DNA from: Oncomelania hupensis
Taxonomy: Eukaryota; Mollusca; Gastropoda; Littorinimorpha; Pomatiopsidae
Reading direction: 5' to 3'
Assembly: GCA_036898135.1 (NCBI GenBank)
Contig: CM072512.1
Location: 22,834,234-22,898,233, forward strand
DNA length: 64,000 nucleotides
Shown here: in pieces, positions 1 through 11,279 of the stretch
How positions within the stretch are numbered: the first letter of the stretch is position 1
Layout of the letters: the number at the start of each line of letters is the position of its first letter
Program-made: the position numbers and the translations under genes
The notes under the pieces: generated by a model
Databases searched by the model: none
Told to the model about the DNA's origin: nothing
What the model saw: the letters and a program-made list of their open reading frames with translations, nothing else

Positions 1-78
1 GTTGTGGTTTTGATTTTGTTGTCCTGATTCGGATCTTTGCAGTCCGCTGGACCCTGTAAGCAAAGAATTACTAACTAA
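1..78 (+). repeat. Family R retroposon, 3' end (cut by window start)
   Basis: The first bases match the 3' domain of the dispersed retroposon called family R here (full copies at 2081, 6015, 21993 and 53516). Shared landmarks are 'cttgattttgt', 'cctgattcgg' and 'gtccgctggaccctgtaagc', followed by a loose AACT-rich tail. The 'ccctgtaagca' ending places it in the short subfamily. The rest of the copy lies outside the window. Confidence 0.75.
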
Positions 79-424
79 TTATATGAGTTGAATTTCTCTG
101 TTTATCTTAGTACACTATTAATTTTATGTTTACAGTACTTAGGAAGTGTAAATAGTAAAATCATTTTGATGCCTTTCACATCATATTATTTGTAGTATTT
201 GCCTGAGGCAGATAGAGAATAGGTGTAACTTGAAGTCTCTTGTCATTGAACTTTTAAATGGCATAACATTAAAGCTATTGAGCTGTGAACAATTTCACTT
301 CATGCTGAATAATTGCTGATTACTAAAAGAATATTTTCCCTTTCCTGCTGTAGACACAGCTTCTTAGAAAAGATAAATATTTTTTTGCAGTTTTAGACTT
401 ATATGGAAATAATGTAAATAGTCA

Positions 425-690
425 GTGGGGGTGGGAGTGAAGACAAGTGTCGGTCTGTTGGTTGTGCCAGTCTGTTGGTTGTGCCAGTCTGTTAGATGCA
501 ATATCTCAAGAACCACTTAATGGATTTTGACCAATTTTCTTATTACTTAGGGTAGTGACTTGCCTCCCGTCCCATCATATTTGCCTTCCTACAAAGGTCA
601 AGGTCACTAGTAATTTTGTTCCAAAACACGTTTTGCTCAATATCTCTTTCTTTTTGCTCTGGACTGAAAACAAACATTTGCAAGAGTTTC
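425..690 (-). repeat. Dispersed non-coding repeat (gattttgaccaa / aaggtcaaggtcac type)
   Basis: Landmarks 'accacttaatggattttgacc', 'tgcctccc' and 'acacgttttgctcaatatct' recur in reverse complement at 10240-10640 and, more degraded, at 18345-18520. No coding potential is visible. The start repeats 'ctgttggttgtgcc'. The flanking stretches 79-424 and 691-740 show nothing recognisable. The element class is unknown; no TSD was found. Confidence 0.5.
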
Positions 691-740
691 TATCTTTAAA
701 TCTCGATCTTTTGTCAAATACATAAAACACAGTCATAGTC

Positions 741-760
741 ACGTGTGTGTGTGTGTTTGT

Positions 761-793
<33 letters not shown>
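741..793. repeat. (GT)n microsatellite
   Basis: Interrupted GT dinucleotide run, followed to about 890 by T-rich and ATTT-repeat sequence. Confidence 0.9.
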
Positions 794-797
<4 letters not shown>

Positions 798-912
798 TTT
801 TTTATTATATTATTTTACATGTTTTGCTTTCGCTTTATTTATTTATTTATTTATATACTTTATTTTTATTTATTTATTTAATATTTCTATAAGAAAGAAG
901 AAGAAGAAGAGG

Positions 913-3050
913 AGGAGTTGAGGCAGCAGTGCAATCGCTAAAGAAAGGGAAGTCAGCGGGAGTTGACAACATACCGGCAGAATTCCTACAAGCAGGAGGA
1001 GAAGCGATGATTGACGCCCTCACCGTTATTTGTAACAAGATCTGGCAGAGTGAGGAGTGGCCTACACCATGGATCCAGTCGCTTGTCATCACTCTTCCCC
1101 AAAAATAATTATCTTCAGGAGTGTGAAAATTACCGCACCATCAGCCTCATCAGCCATCCCAGCAGGGTCCTCCTGAAAATAATACTCAACAGGTTGAAAC
1201 CCCAAACTGAACAAATCCTAGCTGAAGAACAAGCAGGACTCACGGTAGGGCGAAGTGCCACTGAACAGATTTTCAACCTCAGAATAATCTGCGATAAATA
1301 CCTACACATCACCAACAACATCTATGTCATGTGTTTTTGTAGACTTCAAGAAAGCGTTTGACCGAGTGTTATATGCAGTTCTGTGGCCAACCACGAGAGT
1401 GTACAACATCAGACCTAAAATTGTTGAAGTCATCAAAAGCCTGTATGACAAGGCTACGAGTGCAGTCCTCCACAACAGCGCCATCAGAAACTGTTTCAGA
1501 ACAACAATCGGTGTGCGTCAAGGATGCCTACTCTCTCCAACACTCTTCAGCATCTTTCTAGGGCGCATCATGTCAGGTGCCCTTACAGATCACGAAGATA
1601 CAGTCAGCATAGGGGTAGAGCAATTTCCAACCTCCATTTTTCGGTTGACATTGATGGAGAGGAACAAGAACTTGAAAAGCTGGTACAGAGGCTTGACACC
1701 ACCTCCAGAGCCCGTGGAATGAAAGTGCCGAAAAGACCAAAGTGATGACCAACAACATCAATGGCATCAACATGGACATCAAAGTCCAAGGCCAATCCCT
1801 CAACACAGTGCATAGCTTCAAATATTTAGGAGCCATTGTATCAGACAATGGGTCCCGACAGGCAATCCTCTCCAGGATCGCACAAACAACTGCTGCCCTG
1901 ATAAGGTTTAAGCCCAGTTGGAAAGACAGGACCATCAGTCTACATTCCAAGGTAAGGCTGCTGTGCTCCCTTGTCATCTCCATCTTCCAATTCGCTTGCG
2001 AAACATAGACCCTCACAACAGATCAACAATGAATAATACAAAACATGGACATGAGGTGCTACTTAAGACTCCAGGGCATTCCCCCCCACCCCCACCCCCA
2101 CCCGCCCTCCCCTCACCGTGGGAGTGCCGAGGGGTTTCAGTATAAATTGTATTTAAATTCCCACGGTCACTGTCTTTTTTTTTTTTCTTTATTGTGCTTT
2201 CTCAATCCTACACTGTTCTACTATATCTACTATTCTGTCTTCTTCTTTGTTAGACCAGTCACCTACCTTTTTTCTTGAAAGCCCTTCCGGGACAAAAACT
2301 CCTCATTTGTGTGTGAGGTCTGTTGGATCAGCTTGGGAATATTGAACGCTTTCTGCCAAGTGGTCACTGGGGCTTCCTATAATGTTATTATTTGGCAATG
2401 TTGTCATTTTATATGTATGTGTTTTGTTGATATTTTATAATGATGTTTGTATTCTTTTTTCTTTTTTTGTGTGTGTAAACGTGGGTTCGATAAATTAGAG
2501 TATAACCTCAGCGTACCCTGCATGGGATGTCTTTATTGTAAAATGACCAGCTGGTGGAGTGCCTTCAGTGTTACCACTAGGGTTCTTTCGGATGATCTTT
2601 TATGCGGAACAGGGTTGAGTCCTCTTTCAGCGAAGTTGTGGTCTTGATTTTGTAGTCCTGATTCGGCTCTTTTGCTGGACCCTGTAAGCAATGAATAACT
2701 AACTCCTGGGCATTTCCTATACCCAGCACATCACCAACAACGAAGTCCGACAGATCATCACACAAGCCATTGCACAACATAATGGCATGCTCACAGTGGT
2801 GAAGAAACGGAAACTTCGATAGTATGATCACGTCACCAGAGCATCAGACCTTGAAAAACCATCCTGCAAGGCACGGTGCAAGGAGACAGAAGAAGAAGGA
2901 GACATAAAAAAGATGCGGGAGGACAACATTGGTTAATGGACTGAACGAAGCCATGAGGATTGCTGAGAACAGAGAAAGGTGGTTAAACGATCATCTGTGG
3001 TGCCCCAACGACCTTTGAGTTACGGGATAGGATAGGATATGATAGGATAG
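913..3050 (+). mobile_element. RTE-clade LINE copy A, 5'-truncated and decayed, split by a retroposon
   Basis: This is the RT and C-terminal part of a non-LTR retrotransposon ORF2, broken by stops and frameshifts. Readable pieces include 'KGKSAGVDNIPAE', 'AEEQAGLTVGRSATEQIFNL', 'FVDFKKAFDRV', 'GVRQGCLLSPTLF', 'VQGQSLNTVHSFKYLGAIVS' and 'ISLHSKVRLLCSLVISIF'. Their order and spacing match RTE/BovB-type reverse transcriptases. The FADD catalytic box is mutated to F-S-V-D in its ancestral frame, so the copy is dead. The endonuclease domain is missing. A family R insertion at 2081-2701 splits the C-terminal domain, which resumes at 2702 ('cctgggcatttcctata'). The 3' end is a GATAG-rich tail at about 3021-3050. 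It meets copy B tail to tail. Confidence 0.88.
2081..2701 (+). mobile_element. Family R retroposon, short subfamily, with 13-bp target duplication
   Basis: A non-coding insertion of about 620 bp inside LINE copy A. It is flanked by ACTCCAGGGCATT (2068-2080) and ACTCCTGGGCATT (2702-2714), a 13-bp target duplication with one mismatch, and the interrupted LINE text resumes across it. It starts with a C-rich run, carries TATAAATTG at 2141-2149, and ends with 'ctgtaagcaatgaataact'. No TIR, LTR or pol III A/B box was seen. The reading frames inside it are not kept between copies. TSD size and variable 3' tail indicate LINE-style integration (inference). Confidence 0.82.
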
Positions 3051-3052
3051 GA

Positions 3053-4920
3053 TCCTACCCATAACTCGATAGTCATTGGGGCACCATAGATGATCGTTTA
3101 ACCAGCGTACTCCATCTTTTTCTGTCTTCAGAAACCTTCATGGCTTCCCTCAGTGTGATGCCAGTCCATTCTCGAATGTTGTCCTCCCACATCTTTTTCT
3201 GTCTCCTTCTTCCTCTGCCTCCTTGCATCGTGCCTTGCAGGATGGTCTTTGTAAGGCCTTGTGCTCTGATGAAGTTGCCATACCATCGGAGTTTCCGTTT
3301 CTTAACCACTGTGAGCATGTCATCGTGTTGTCCAATGGCTTGTGTGATGGTCAGAGTTTGTCGTTGGTGATGTGCTGGGTATAGGAAATTCACCAGAAGT
3401 CTTCTGTAGCACTTCATGTCCATGCTTTGTGTTCTTCGTTGTAGATCTTTTATGAGGGTCCATGTTTCGCAAGCGTATAGGAAGATGGAGATGACAAGGG
3501 TGCGCAGCAGCCTTACCTTGGAATGTAGACTCACGTTTCTGTCTTTTCAAATGGGCTTCAACCTTGTCAGGGCAGCAGTTGTTTGTGCACCCCTGGAGGG
3601 GACTTCCTGTGGGGATCCATTGTCTGATACAATGGTTCCTAAATATTTGAAGTTATGCACCCTGTTGAGGGATTAACCTTAGATTTTGATGTCCGCGTTG
3701 ATGCCATTAGTGTTGATTGTTATCATTTTGATCTTCTCTGCACTTATTTCCATTCCAAAGGCTCTGGAGATGGTGTCAAACCTCTGTATCAACTGTTCAA
3801 GTTCTTGTTCCTCTCCAGTCAATCCATCAATGTCATCCGGAAAACGGAGGTTGAGGGTTGCTCTGCCCCTATGCTAGCTGCGCTTTCGTGATCTGCAAGG
3901 GAGTCTGACATGATGCGCTTAAAGGAAGATGTTGAAGAGTGTTGGAGAGAGTAGGCATCCTTGACACCGATTGTTGTTCGGAACCAGTTCCCGATAGCGC
4001 TGTTGGGAAGGACTGCAATGGTAGCCTTGTCATACAGTCTTTTGATGACATCAATAATGTTATGGCTTATGGTGTACATTCTCATGGTTGCCCACAGAGC
4101 TGCATACCACACTCGGCCAAACGCTTTCTTTAAGTCTACAAACCATGATATAGATGTTGTTGGTGTTGTAGGTATTTTGTCGCAGATTATTTTGAGGTTG
4201 AAAATCTGCTCAGTGGTGCTTCGCCCTGCCCTGAATCCTGCTTGTTCTTCAGCTATGATTTGTTCAGCTTGGGGTTTCAACCTGTTGAGTATTATTTGTA
4301 GGAGGACCCTGCTGGGATGACTGATGAGGCTGATGGTGTGGTGATTTTCACACTCCTGAAGTTTATCCTTTTTGGGAAGAGTGATGACAAGCGACTGGGT
4401 CCATGGTGTAGGCCACTCTCCACTCTGCCATATCTTGTTACAGATAATGGTTAGGGCGTCAATCATCGCTTCTCCTCCTGCTTGAAGCAATTCTGCGGGT
4501 ATGTTGTCTACTCCTGCTGACTTTCCATTCTTCAGCGATTGCACTGCAGCCTCACCTTCTCGGAGAATTGGGAGGGTTTCTTCATCTTCTTTGTTCTCTG
4601 GACATGCTAGAGCTGATGGTTCTCCCTTTGGTGTGTGGTTGTAAAGGTCAGAGCAGTAATCTGTCCATTTATCCAAAACTTCGTGTCCTTCTGTAAGGCA
4701 CATGACTGACTTACTTTGGATCGTGGAGACCTTGGGCTGTTTAACACTTGTCAACCGCTTCACAGTCTGGTAGGCTTTCTTGCTGTTTTTCATGTTCAGA
4801 CTGTTCTCTATTTCCTGGCATTGATATTCTATCCAAATCTACTTTGCTATGCGCATGCCTTTTCGGATGTTACTGTTGATTTCTGTTAGTGGTAATTGCT
4901 TTTTTGTCATGATTTTTTTT
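3053..4920 (-). mobile_element. RTE-clade LINE copy B, linker plus RT, inactive
   Basis: Minus-strand ORF2 remnant; its longest frame (4793 to 3819, 324 aa) covers the EN-RT linker ('AYQTVKRLTSVKQPKVSTIQ') and RT fingers/palm ('SAGVDNIPAELLQAGG', 'AEEQAGFRAGRSTTEQIFNL', 'WFVDLKKAFGRV'). The C-terminal domain is in another frame at 3534-3073 ('ACETWTL', 'MKCYRRLL', 'KKRKLRWYGNF', 'GGRGRRRQKKMW'). The conserved AFDRV reads AFGRV, replacing a catalytic aspartate region residue, and the FADD box is FPDD and out of frame. The 3' end at 3053 abuts the tail of copy A, giving an inverted pair. The 5' end is truncated near 4920; no endonuclease is visible. Confidence 0.87.
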
Positions 4921-5831
4921 AAAGTTCACGCTCACTCACTTATTTTAAAATGTTTCAAAATGGAAGTAGGTTGTGGAAAATTTTCTCTCAAACTACAAAC
5001 ACATAGACCTGTTTAATATAAATATTATAAGGACATGCGTTCAAAACGCAGTATAGTATAAATAGTTTCGGTGATAATGTAGAGCCTGTAGCCGACACTT
5101 TCCACTTCTGTTCCAACCGAGTTCAACAGAAAATACACGGTTATTGTTGTTGTTTACCATTCTAAATAAAAATGTTGTCCAACTTGTGCTGCTGATCTAT
5201 TGACCAGACACTAACTACGAATTTTTGCTACTTGTATATTTCTTTTGTCATATTTATCGTGCCTGGCATTATTGTGATTGGATCATTAATATGAGCTATG
5301 AAAAGTAAAGTTAGTAACATTCAAAATAAAGATTCGTGGATCTGAAAGGTTTGTTAATGGAAGGGGATTGATCAGGGTAAATATTACACGCTGCTGAAAA
5401 CTGATCATATTCAGTATTTGAAAGGAAAGAAGAAAATTATAGTGGTATGTATTTAAACTATAAATGTTACCTTAATAAAGTATATTTTGGTTCGGCGAAA
5501 GCAGATCTACGACCGTACTGATGCATATTGGTAGTATATAGTACCTACAGTTACTGGCTTGTCTGACCAAAGCATATTAAAGAAAGGGAAACAACCTGTG
5601 TCTGTTTGCCTTCTGCAACTACGCTGTTATCTGCCCTACTTCTGTTCTTCAAGAGACTGATTATAAACGTATGGTCATGTAGATTGTTTTTCTTTTATTA
5701 GTCGTCACATTAAAATTTGTATTATCGCGTTTTGCGTTGTTTTTCCTTGATTTGCCGTAACATTACTTACGAAGATCTTCTCTCCGACACAATACTTCCC
5801 CCCAACTTAACCCAACCCTTACCGCTGGGGT
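4921..5831. other. Non-coding spacer, nothing recognised
   Basis: About 0.9 kb of AT-rich sequence with no long reading frame, tandem structure or match to repeats elsewhere in the window. Confidence 0.5.
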
Positions 5832-5962
5832 TATTTCAGCAGATCTTTTATGCTGATCAGGGGTGAGTCTCTTTCAGCCAAATTGTGGTCTTGATTTTGT
5901 GGTCCTGATACGGCTCGTTGCAATCCGCTGGATCCTTTAGGCAATGAATAACTAACTAACCA
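5832..5962 (+). mobile_element. Family R retroposon, 5'-truncated 3' end
   Basis: This is only the last ~130 bp of the short subfamily: 'cagatcttttatgc', 'gtggtcttgattttgtggtcctga' and 'ccgctggatcctttaggcaatgaa', then an AACT/AACC tail. It lies head to tail with the next full copy, 50 bp downstream. Confidence 0.75.
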
Positions 5963-6014
5963 ACCAACCCCTCTCTGTCTCTCTGTCTCTCTCTCTGTCT
6001 CTCTCTCTGTCTCT

Positions 6015-6719
6015 AACCCCTTGGGGTCATGAGCAATCTTGCCACTGTAGATTGTTCTAACCTATAAAGGGTACAGTGAAAGCCCCAGTTGAAAACCTGT
6101 CTTGCCTTTGTAGGCATGACAAATTAACTGCGGCAACAGTTCCCCCCGTTGGAGTGCCGGGGGTTTCAGTATAAATAGTATCCCCACTTTCTGGAAATTT
6201 AGTGCTTTAAATTCCCACTGTCGCTGTCTTCCTCATTTGCTCTTTCCAATTCCCGATCTGTCCTACCACTCTGCTATACTATCTTCTTCTTCGCTAGATC
6301 AATGACCTACCTTTTTTCTTGAAAACTCTTCCTGGACAAGACTCCTTGTTTGTGTATGAGGTCTGTTGGATCAGCTTGGGAATGTTGGACGCTTTCTGCC
6401 GGGTGGTCACTAGGGCTTCCTATGAATGTACTATTTAGCACTATAGGCATTTTATATGTATGTTTTTTGTTGATGATTTATAATCATGTTTGTATTCTAT
6501 TTTGTTTTTGTAATCGGGGAGTTCGCGTAGTTGAGGTCAACCCTCAGCCGTCCCTCGCGTGGGATGTCTTTATTGTAAAGTGACTGGCCGGTGGAGGGCA
6601 TTCAATTTTCCCACTGGGGTTGTTTCAACAGATCTTTTATGCGGATCGGGGGTTGTCCGGTCCTGATTTGGCTCGGAAGAGTCCGCTGGACCTAAAGCAA
6701 TAATAAATCAATCAATCAA
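6015..6719 (+). mobile_element. Family R retroposon, long subfamily, full length
   Basis: A copy of about 705 bp beginning 'aaccccttggggtcatgagc', exactly like the copy at 53514-53516. It adds about 125 bp ahead of the point where short copies start. TATAAATAG is at 6170-6178. The 3' end reads 'gtccgctggacctaaagcaa' plus an ATCA-rich tail, the long-subfamily signature. Both sides read CTCTCTGTCTCT (6003-6014, 6721-6732). That fits a 12-bp target duplication but lies within a CT array, so it is weak evidence. An open frame of 77 codons at 6350 is not conserved intact in other copies and is probably not used. Confidence 0.8.
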
Positions 6720-6834
<115 letters not shown>

Positions 6835-7140
6835 AACAGGAACAAAAATATTATCCTGCCTGCGCCTCGTTGGGTTAGCATTCATTTTTAATATAGACTC
6901 TCATTCTATTTCGTTTTCCACTGTAATCAGGGAAGTGTTGTGTTTGCGTTTTCGTTGGTCGACATCTGGCTTCCTTAAATGAAGTCCCAAATTTCCAGTT
7001 CCGTCATTATTATGGATAATATTTTCAATCGAGGAAGAATAAATAATAAAGAACCTGCAGTCGTAGCAATGTTTGGTTTTTGTTCTGCTACAGAGTACGC
7101 AGCGAAATTTCGGAATGAGAGTGAGCGCATGACTACTACG

Positions 7141-7215
7141 CGCGCGCGCACACACACACACACACATACACGCACGCATACACAAACACACTCATACACA
7201 CATACACACACAGTT
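7141..7215. repeat. (CA)n-rich microsatellite
   Basis: CG then CA dinucleotides with ACGC and ATAC interruptions. Confidence 0.85.
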
Positions 7216-7348
7216 TACACTTACACGCTGCACAGAATTTACGGAACAAACTAGCCTTTCAGTTTCAGATCTGTTTCAGAGATGTCCACTAGACGATTAT
7301 TATAAGGAACAATACCGTTCTGAGCTCGAAGAGATTACTACATTCTCT

Positions 7349-7635
<287 letters not shown>

Positions 7636-7936
7636 GACACTTGCGTCAATCCGAAGGAACCATACCGGCTTTGATTGCCTGCTATCTATAACCCCATTCG
7701 CTCATTTGCATGTCTTCTGCTAAACAATCATAGCGACTTGCCCTGTTTGCCGCGAGCGATAACGTTGGGCATAAGGGTCTAGAGTAAATACGAAAAGAGC
7801 GAAAAGGGGCATCCAAAAGAGCGAAAAGTGGAACGAAAAGAGCAAAAATAAGCGGAAAGCGCCCCAAAATTGCAAACAGGAACCTAATTAAGCTCAATTC
7901 ATATAAACAGGGTGAATTTGATTAATTATCAACGTA

Positions 7937-8235
7937 GGTAAAGGTAAAAAGGTAAAGGTAGTCCCATAGCCTTGTGGCCGTAGGGGAGCGTGATGTTGGA
8001 GATCACGCTTATCTTGGGCCAGCGTAATGAGGGTGATGCCCGTCTCTCTCCCTCGCTGCTTTACCTTCCCCACCCTCAAGAGAGTAGGTACTCAATCACA
8101 GTTGAGTCAACTGGGGGCGTTGTTATTTGTCGCTTCACGTTTTGCGGTCACCCATCCAAGTGCTAACCGCACTGGACGATGCATAACTTGCGACACAGTA
8201 GCGAGTGTTCTAACCACTGCGCTATCCGACACCCC
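7937..8235 (-). mobile_element. tRNA/5S-like chimeric SINE with 12-bp target duplication
   Basis: A 299-bp element flanked by exact ATTATCAACGTA direct repeats (7925-7936 and 8236-8247). Read on the minus strand it starts with a tRNA-like head containing a perfect A-box-type motif TAGCGCAGTGG (8224-8214). It then has a 25-nt block (8168-8144) that differs at only two positions from the 5S rRNA internal promoter region as I remember it, including CTTGGATGGGTGACC. No tRNA B box is evident. A hairpin with 8-bp arms AGCGTGAT/ATCACGCT lies at 7987-8009. The 3' tail is ACCTTT-repeat. It would be transcribed by RNA polymerase III and mobilised by a LINE in trans (family knowledge). Confidence 0.82.
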
Positions 8236-8720
8236 ATTATCAACGTAATTAGTCAAATTTGCTCTACTGATTCGGGTCGTATTTTCTGTCTCCGAGTAAT
8301 GCCTAATGGTCCTTGACATCATTTTCCCCCAAACGCATGAAGCTGATATTTCAGCGATATGCAATCCAATGTACGCATTAAACTCATCTTTTGATATGTG
8401 TTAAACTCATTTTTATCTTTTTTGCTTATTTCGGCTCCTTTTCGCTCTTTTTTTCCCTTCTTGTCTTGGAAGAAGCTTTGTATATTTTCGTCGGTCGATA
8501 TTGTTGAGAAATTTCTTGAATTATTTGTTTATTATTGATCAAAGTATCCAGATGCGTCTTGAAATAGCTAAGAGATTGTTCTAACCAAAAGAATGTTCTA
8601 TTACGTAAGACAGTGCGTAGTTCCGGTGAGGAGTTTTATTTTGAATGGGTGTTATTGCGTCATTCTGAAATGTTCGACGTTTATCTTTAGAGGCTATATA
8701 AGTAATGCACTGTTGTTTCA

Positions 8721-8778
8721 CCCGTCCCCTATACGCTGACGTGTCCGGGGACGTTAATCTATTTTAACTAACTAACTA
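8721..8778 (+). mobile_element. SINE-type 3' hairpin domain, very short copy
   Basis: CGTCCCC (8723-8729) pairs with GGGGACG (8747-8753) around a TATACGC loop segment. It is followed by 'ttaatcta' and (AACT)4. The same structure recurs at 21711, 32503 and 34252, and in weaker form at the 3' ends of the tRNA SINEs. It sits inside the LTR fragment; no clear TSD. Confidence 0.6.
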
Positions 8779-8857
8779 ACTTGAAAAGTGATTTTAGATG
8801 ATTTTTGAAGTGATTTTCGGAAAGCGATCTTGTATGCAGTTTTTGATGTTTGCTGAA

Positions 8858-9051
8858 ATGTGTAACTGTAGATTATAGTCACACGACACCGAAGCGTATA
8901 GGCGACTACTGGTCACCTTATTCTGACACCAGCGAACCAGTTGATGGTAAGGGGAAAATAATATGGTCACACATTGGCCAATCCTTTATTCGAACCAGGT
9001 ACCTTTCGGTTACTAGTAAGACGCTCTACCAACTGAGCTACCCGGTCCCTC
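8858..9051 (-). mobile_element. tRNA-derived SINE (family T1) with exact 13-bp target duplication
   Basis: A 194-bp insertion in the LTR fragment, flanked by GATGTTTGCTGAA on both sides (8845-8857 and 9052-9064). Removing it with one repeat restores the LTR text. On the minus strand it begins with a tRNA-like head: A box TAGCTCAGTTGG (9040-9029) and a slightly damaged B box GGTTCGAATAA (8996-8986). The 3' end carries the 'gcctatacgcttcggtgtcg' domain shared with the hairpin-tail fragments. It is a SINE and not a tRNA gene, because the tRNA 3' half runs into unrelated sequence and the copy is flanked by a TSD. Confidence 0.9.
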
Positions 9052-9440
9052 GATGTTTGCTGAATAAAGTTGGAAAACTTATATGACGACTCCTGCCTTG
9101 TTGCTGAGTGAACAGGCTGCGTGGATAAACGAATTCGAGTTACTCATATCAAGATTCAAGCATCGGGGCTAAATCAACTATTGATAATTAACGTGTAGCA
9201 CTCTTTGTCTATTTCTGTCTGTCTCTATCTCTGTATATTTCTGTCTCTGTCTTTTTGTCTCTCTTTCTCTCTGTCTGTCTGTCTTTCTTTCTGTATCTCT
9301 CTCTCTTTCTTTCACTTAAAACACACATTTTTAACTGCGTCCTTTCTTAAATCTCGATCCTGAACTTTCCTTCGTACTTACAAACACCTTCATATATGTG
9401 CATGTGTGTGTTGTGTGCGTGTGTATTCTGATTCTTTATT

Positions 9441-9445
<5 letters not shown>

Positions 9446-9505
<60 letters not shown>

Positions 9506-9592
9506 AGGATGCTATGTATATCTTGTAAAGCGCTATGAGCTCTAGTGAGGAATGGCGCTGTACAAATGTTTATTATAAGTAAAAAGGCTCTA
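9446..9592 (+). repeat. (AAT)n array and LINE-type 3' terminus
   Basis: AAT repeats span 9446-9503. They are followed by a block with 'tgtaaagcgctatgagct' and 'ggcgctgtacaaatgtttatt', the AGCGCT-containing 3' terminus typical of L2/CR1-type LINEs and the SINEs that use them. Only the terminus is present. 9201-9445 holds CT/GT-rich low-complexity sequence. Confidence 0.55.
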
Positions 9593-10239
9593 AGAAAAGA
9601 TAATTAGAGATAGAAGTAAGCAATAGTAGAGATAGAAGTGGGCAATAGTTAGACTGTGGCAGGAAAAGACGAGAGCATTTTTCCGCGGCCCGTAAGACCT
9701 ATAACCTAATCATGCACAGGAAGCCCCGTGCCAGACGTGAATTATACATGGCGGCAAACTGTCTCATTCGGAGCACTGGATTAGGACATCACAGCATTCA
9801 TCTTAAGGTCGCAACTCGCATTTCCAATGTCCCATTGCATCTGAATTAAAAAAACAAAAACAAGATTGCAAGCCATTCAAATGTATTTCCAGATACTCAA
9901 ATGCATGGCCGATAAAATAAGCATAAATAAAAGTGGTAATTTTCTTTACGGTTTTGTGACTCGGCTTTATCCTAAACAAGCAAATGATATCGGAACTATC
10001 TGCTAGTAAAAAGCATTATTAGAATCGGATCAGCCTATTTTAAGAAACAACGCGGAATGTGTTTAGAAAATGGTGGAGTACAAAGATGTTGACCTTTGAG
10101 AAAGTACTGATACGAATGATCCAGCATGCTTAGCAGTAGTTAAAGTATGCGCAAAATGAAAAAAAAAAGATTAATTTATTTCTGTTCAGTCATTCTTGAG
10201 ATAAGGCCAAGAGTGTTTTTTGATTTTTTTTTTTTTAAA
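9593..10239. other. Non-coding spacer, nothing recognised
   Basis: No supported gene or repeat. A block at 9660-9840 has moderate GC and could be further LINE 3' UTR, but it has no second copy in the window. Confidence 0.4.
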
Positions 10240-10640
10240 ATTGGAATTGGGGCCGACGGTCCGACCGGCTGTCCGACAACCGGATTGGTATTGAAGGATG
10301 GCCCTTGATTTGAAGTACCTGTGTTCCAAATCTCAACCAAATTGCAAATCGCGTAAGCCCTTTTTGAGATATTGAGCAAAACGTGTTTAGCAACAAAATG
10401 AATCCATTGACCACAAACTTTGTGGTAGAGTAAATCTGATTGCATGGGAGGCAGGCCACTAACCTAGGTAATGTTCCTATGAAGTGTTGTCAAAATCCGT
10501 TTAGTGGTTCATGGGAAATGGCTTCCATCGGGCCGACCGACAGATAAACTGACATGGGAGGCAGGCCACTTACCTACGTAATGTTCCTATGAAGTTTGGT
10601 CAAAATCCGTTTAGTGGTTGTTAATATATGTCTTACAACG
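10240..10640 (+). repeat. Dispersed non-coding repeat with an internal duplicated block
   Basis: Same family as 425-690 in the opposite orientation. The block 'catgggaggcaggccact', 'gtaatgttcctatgaagt', 'caaaatccgtttagtggtt' occurs twice, at about 10443-10510 and 10553-10620. Low-complexity GACC/GACA sequence follows. Confidence 0.55.
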
Positions 10641-10770
10641 GACCGACCGACCGCAGACAGACCTGCAGACCGACAGACTGACCGACCGATCGACAGACAG
10701 ACTGACCGACCGACAGACAGACAGACAGGCAAGCAGGCAGGGAGGCGGATTGACTGACCGACAGACATTT
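10639..10770. repeat. Degenerate (GACC/GACA)n tetranucleotide array
   Basis: Tetranucleotides GACC, GACA, GACT and GGCA alternate over about 130 bp, immediately 3' of the dispersed repeat. Confidence 0.85.
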
Positions 10771-11279
10771 GGTTCGCTCTGATTCCCCCCGACAATTTCG
10801 AAGTATTTTCTAATAAGCCTGAAAAAAAGAATTTAAAAAAAGTTTTCTTTGTAGTGTCATTGCTTGACAGGGCTCGATTGGAGACAATAAGATTGAGAAG
10901 CATAATTGACAAGCTGAAGTTTATCATGACTAGCCTGGGACGCACCTTGCGAATATTTCCAATGACATCCAACACCTAAAAGCCCATGTTCTAAGTTGTC
11001 GACGTTTTGCCGCATCTTTAAGTAACAGAAGTATTTGCAACGTTTTTGGCGAATGTATTTCTTCTTCATCATCTTCTTTTTTTGTATTTTGAATTTTTTT
11101 TTTAAACGTCCCCGTCATTTTCATATTGGACACCTTCATTTTGTTAATTCCTCTCTGTCCACTAAACCTCACTCACCTTTGTATGTTTGGCTAATATTGT
11201 CCGAGATTTCATTACTGCATTTCTTCGGCCCTTTGTATTTACAATAATGTAGAAATTGAAATTTAGATTGACGTCCATC

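Larger units (their letters stand above)
8466..9200 (+). mobile_element. Gypsy LTR family B fragment, interrupted twice
   Basis: The sequence parallels the solo LTR at 39342-39962 and the LTR at 45764-46393: 'aagaagctttgtat', 'attattgatcaaagt', 'ttgctgaataaagttggaaaac', 'aacaggctgcgtggataaacg' and 'aagcatcgggg'. It begins inside the LTR (no TGTTAC start) and ends near 9200 with 'gtgtagca', a mutated GTGTAACA terminus. Two insertions split it: a hairpin-tail fragment (8721-8778) and a tRNA SINE (8858-9051). AATAAA at 9062-9067 is probably the LTR polyadenylation signal. Confidence 0.72.

Noticed and set aside
8858..9051. A possible tRNA gene on the minus strand (also at 41845-42028)
   Set aside because: The tRNA-like part lacks a proper acceptor end and is fused to a SINE body; the element has a 13-bp target duplication.
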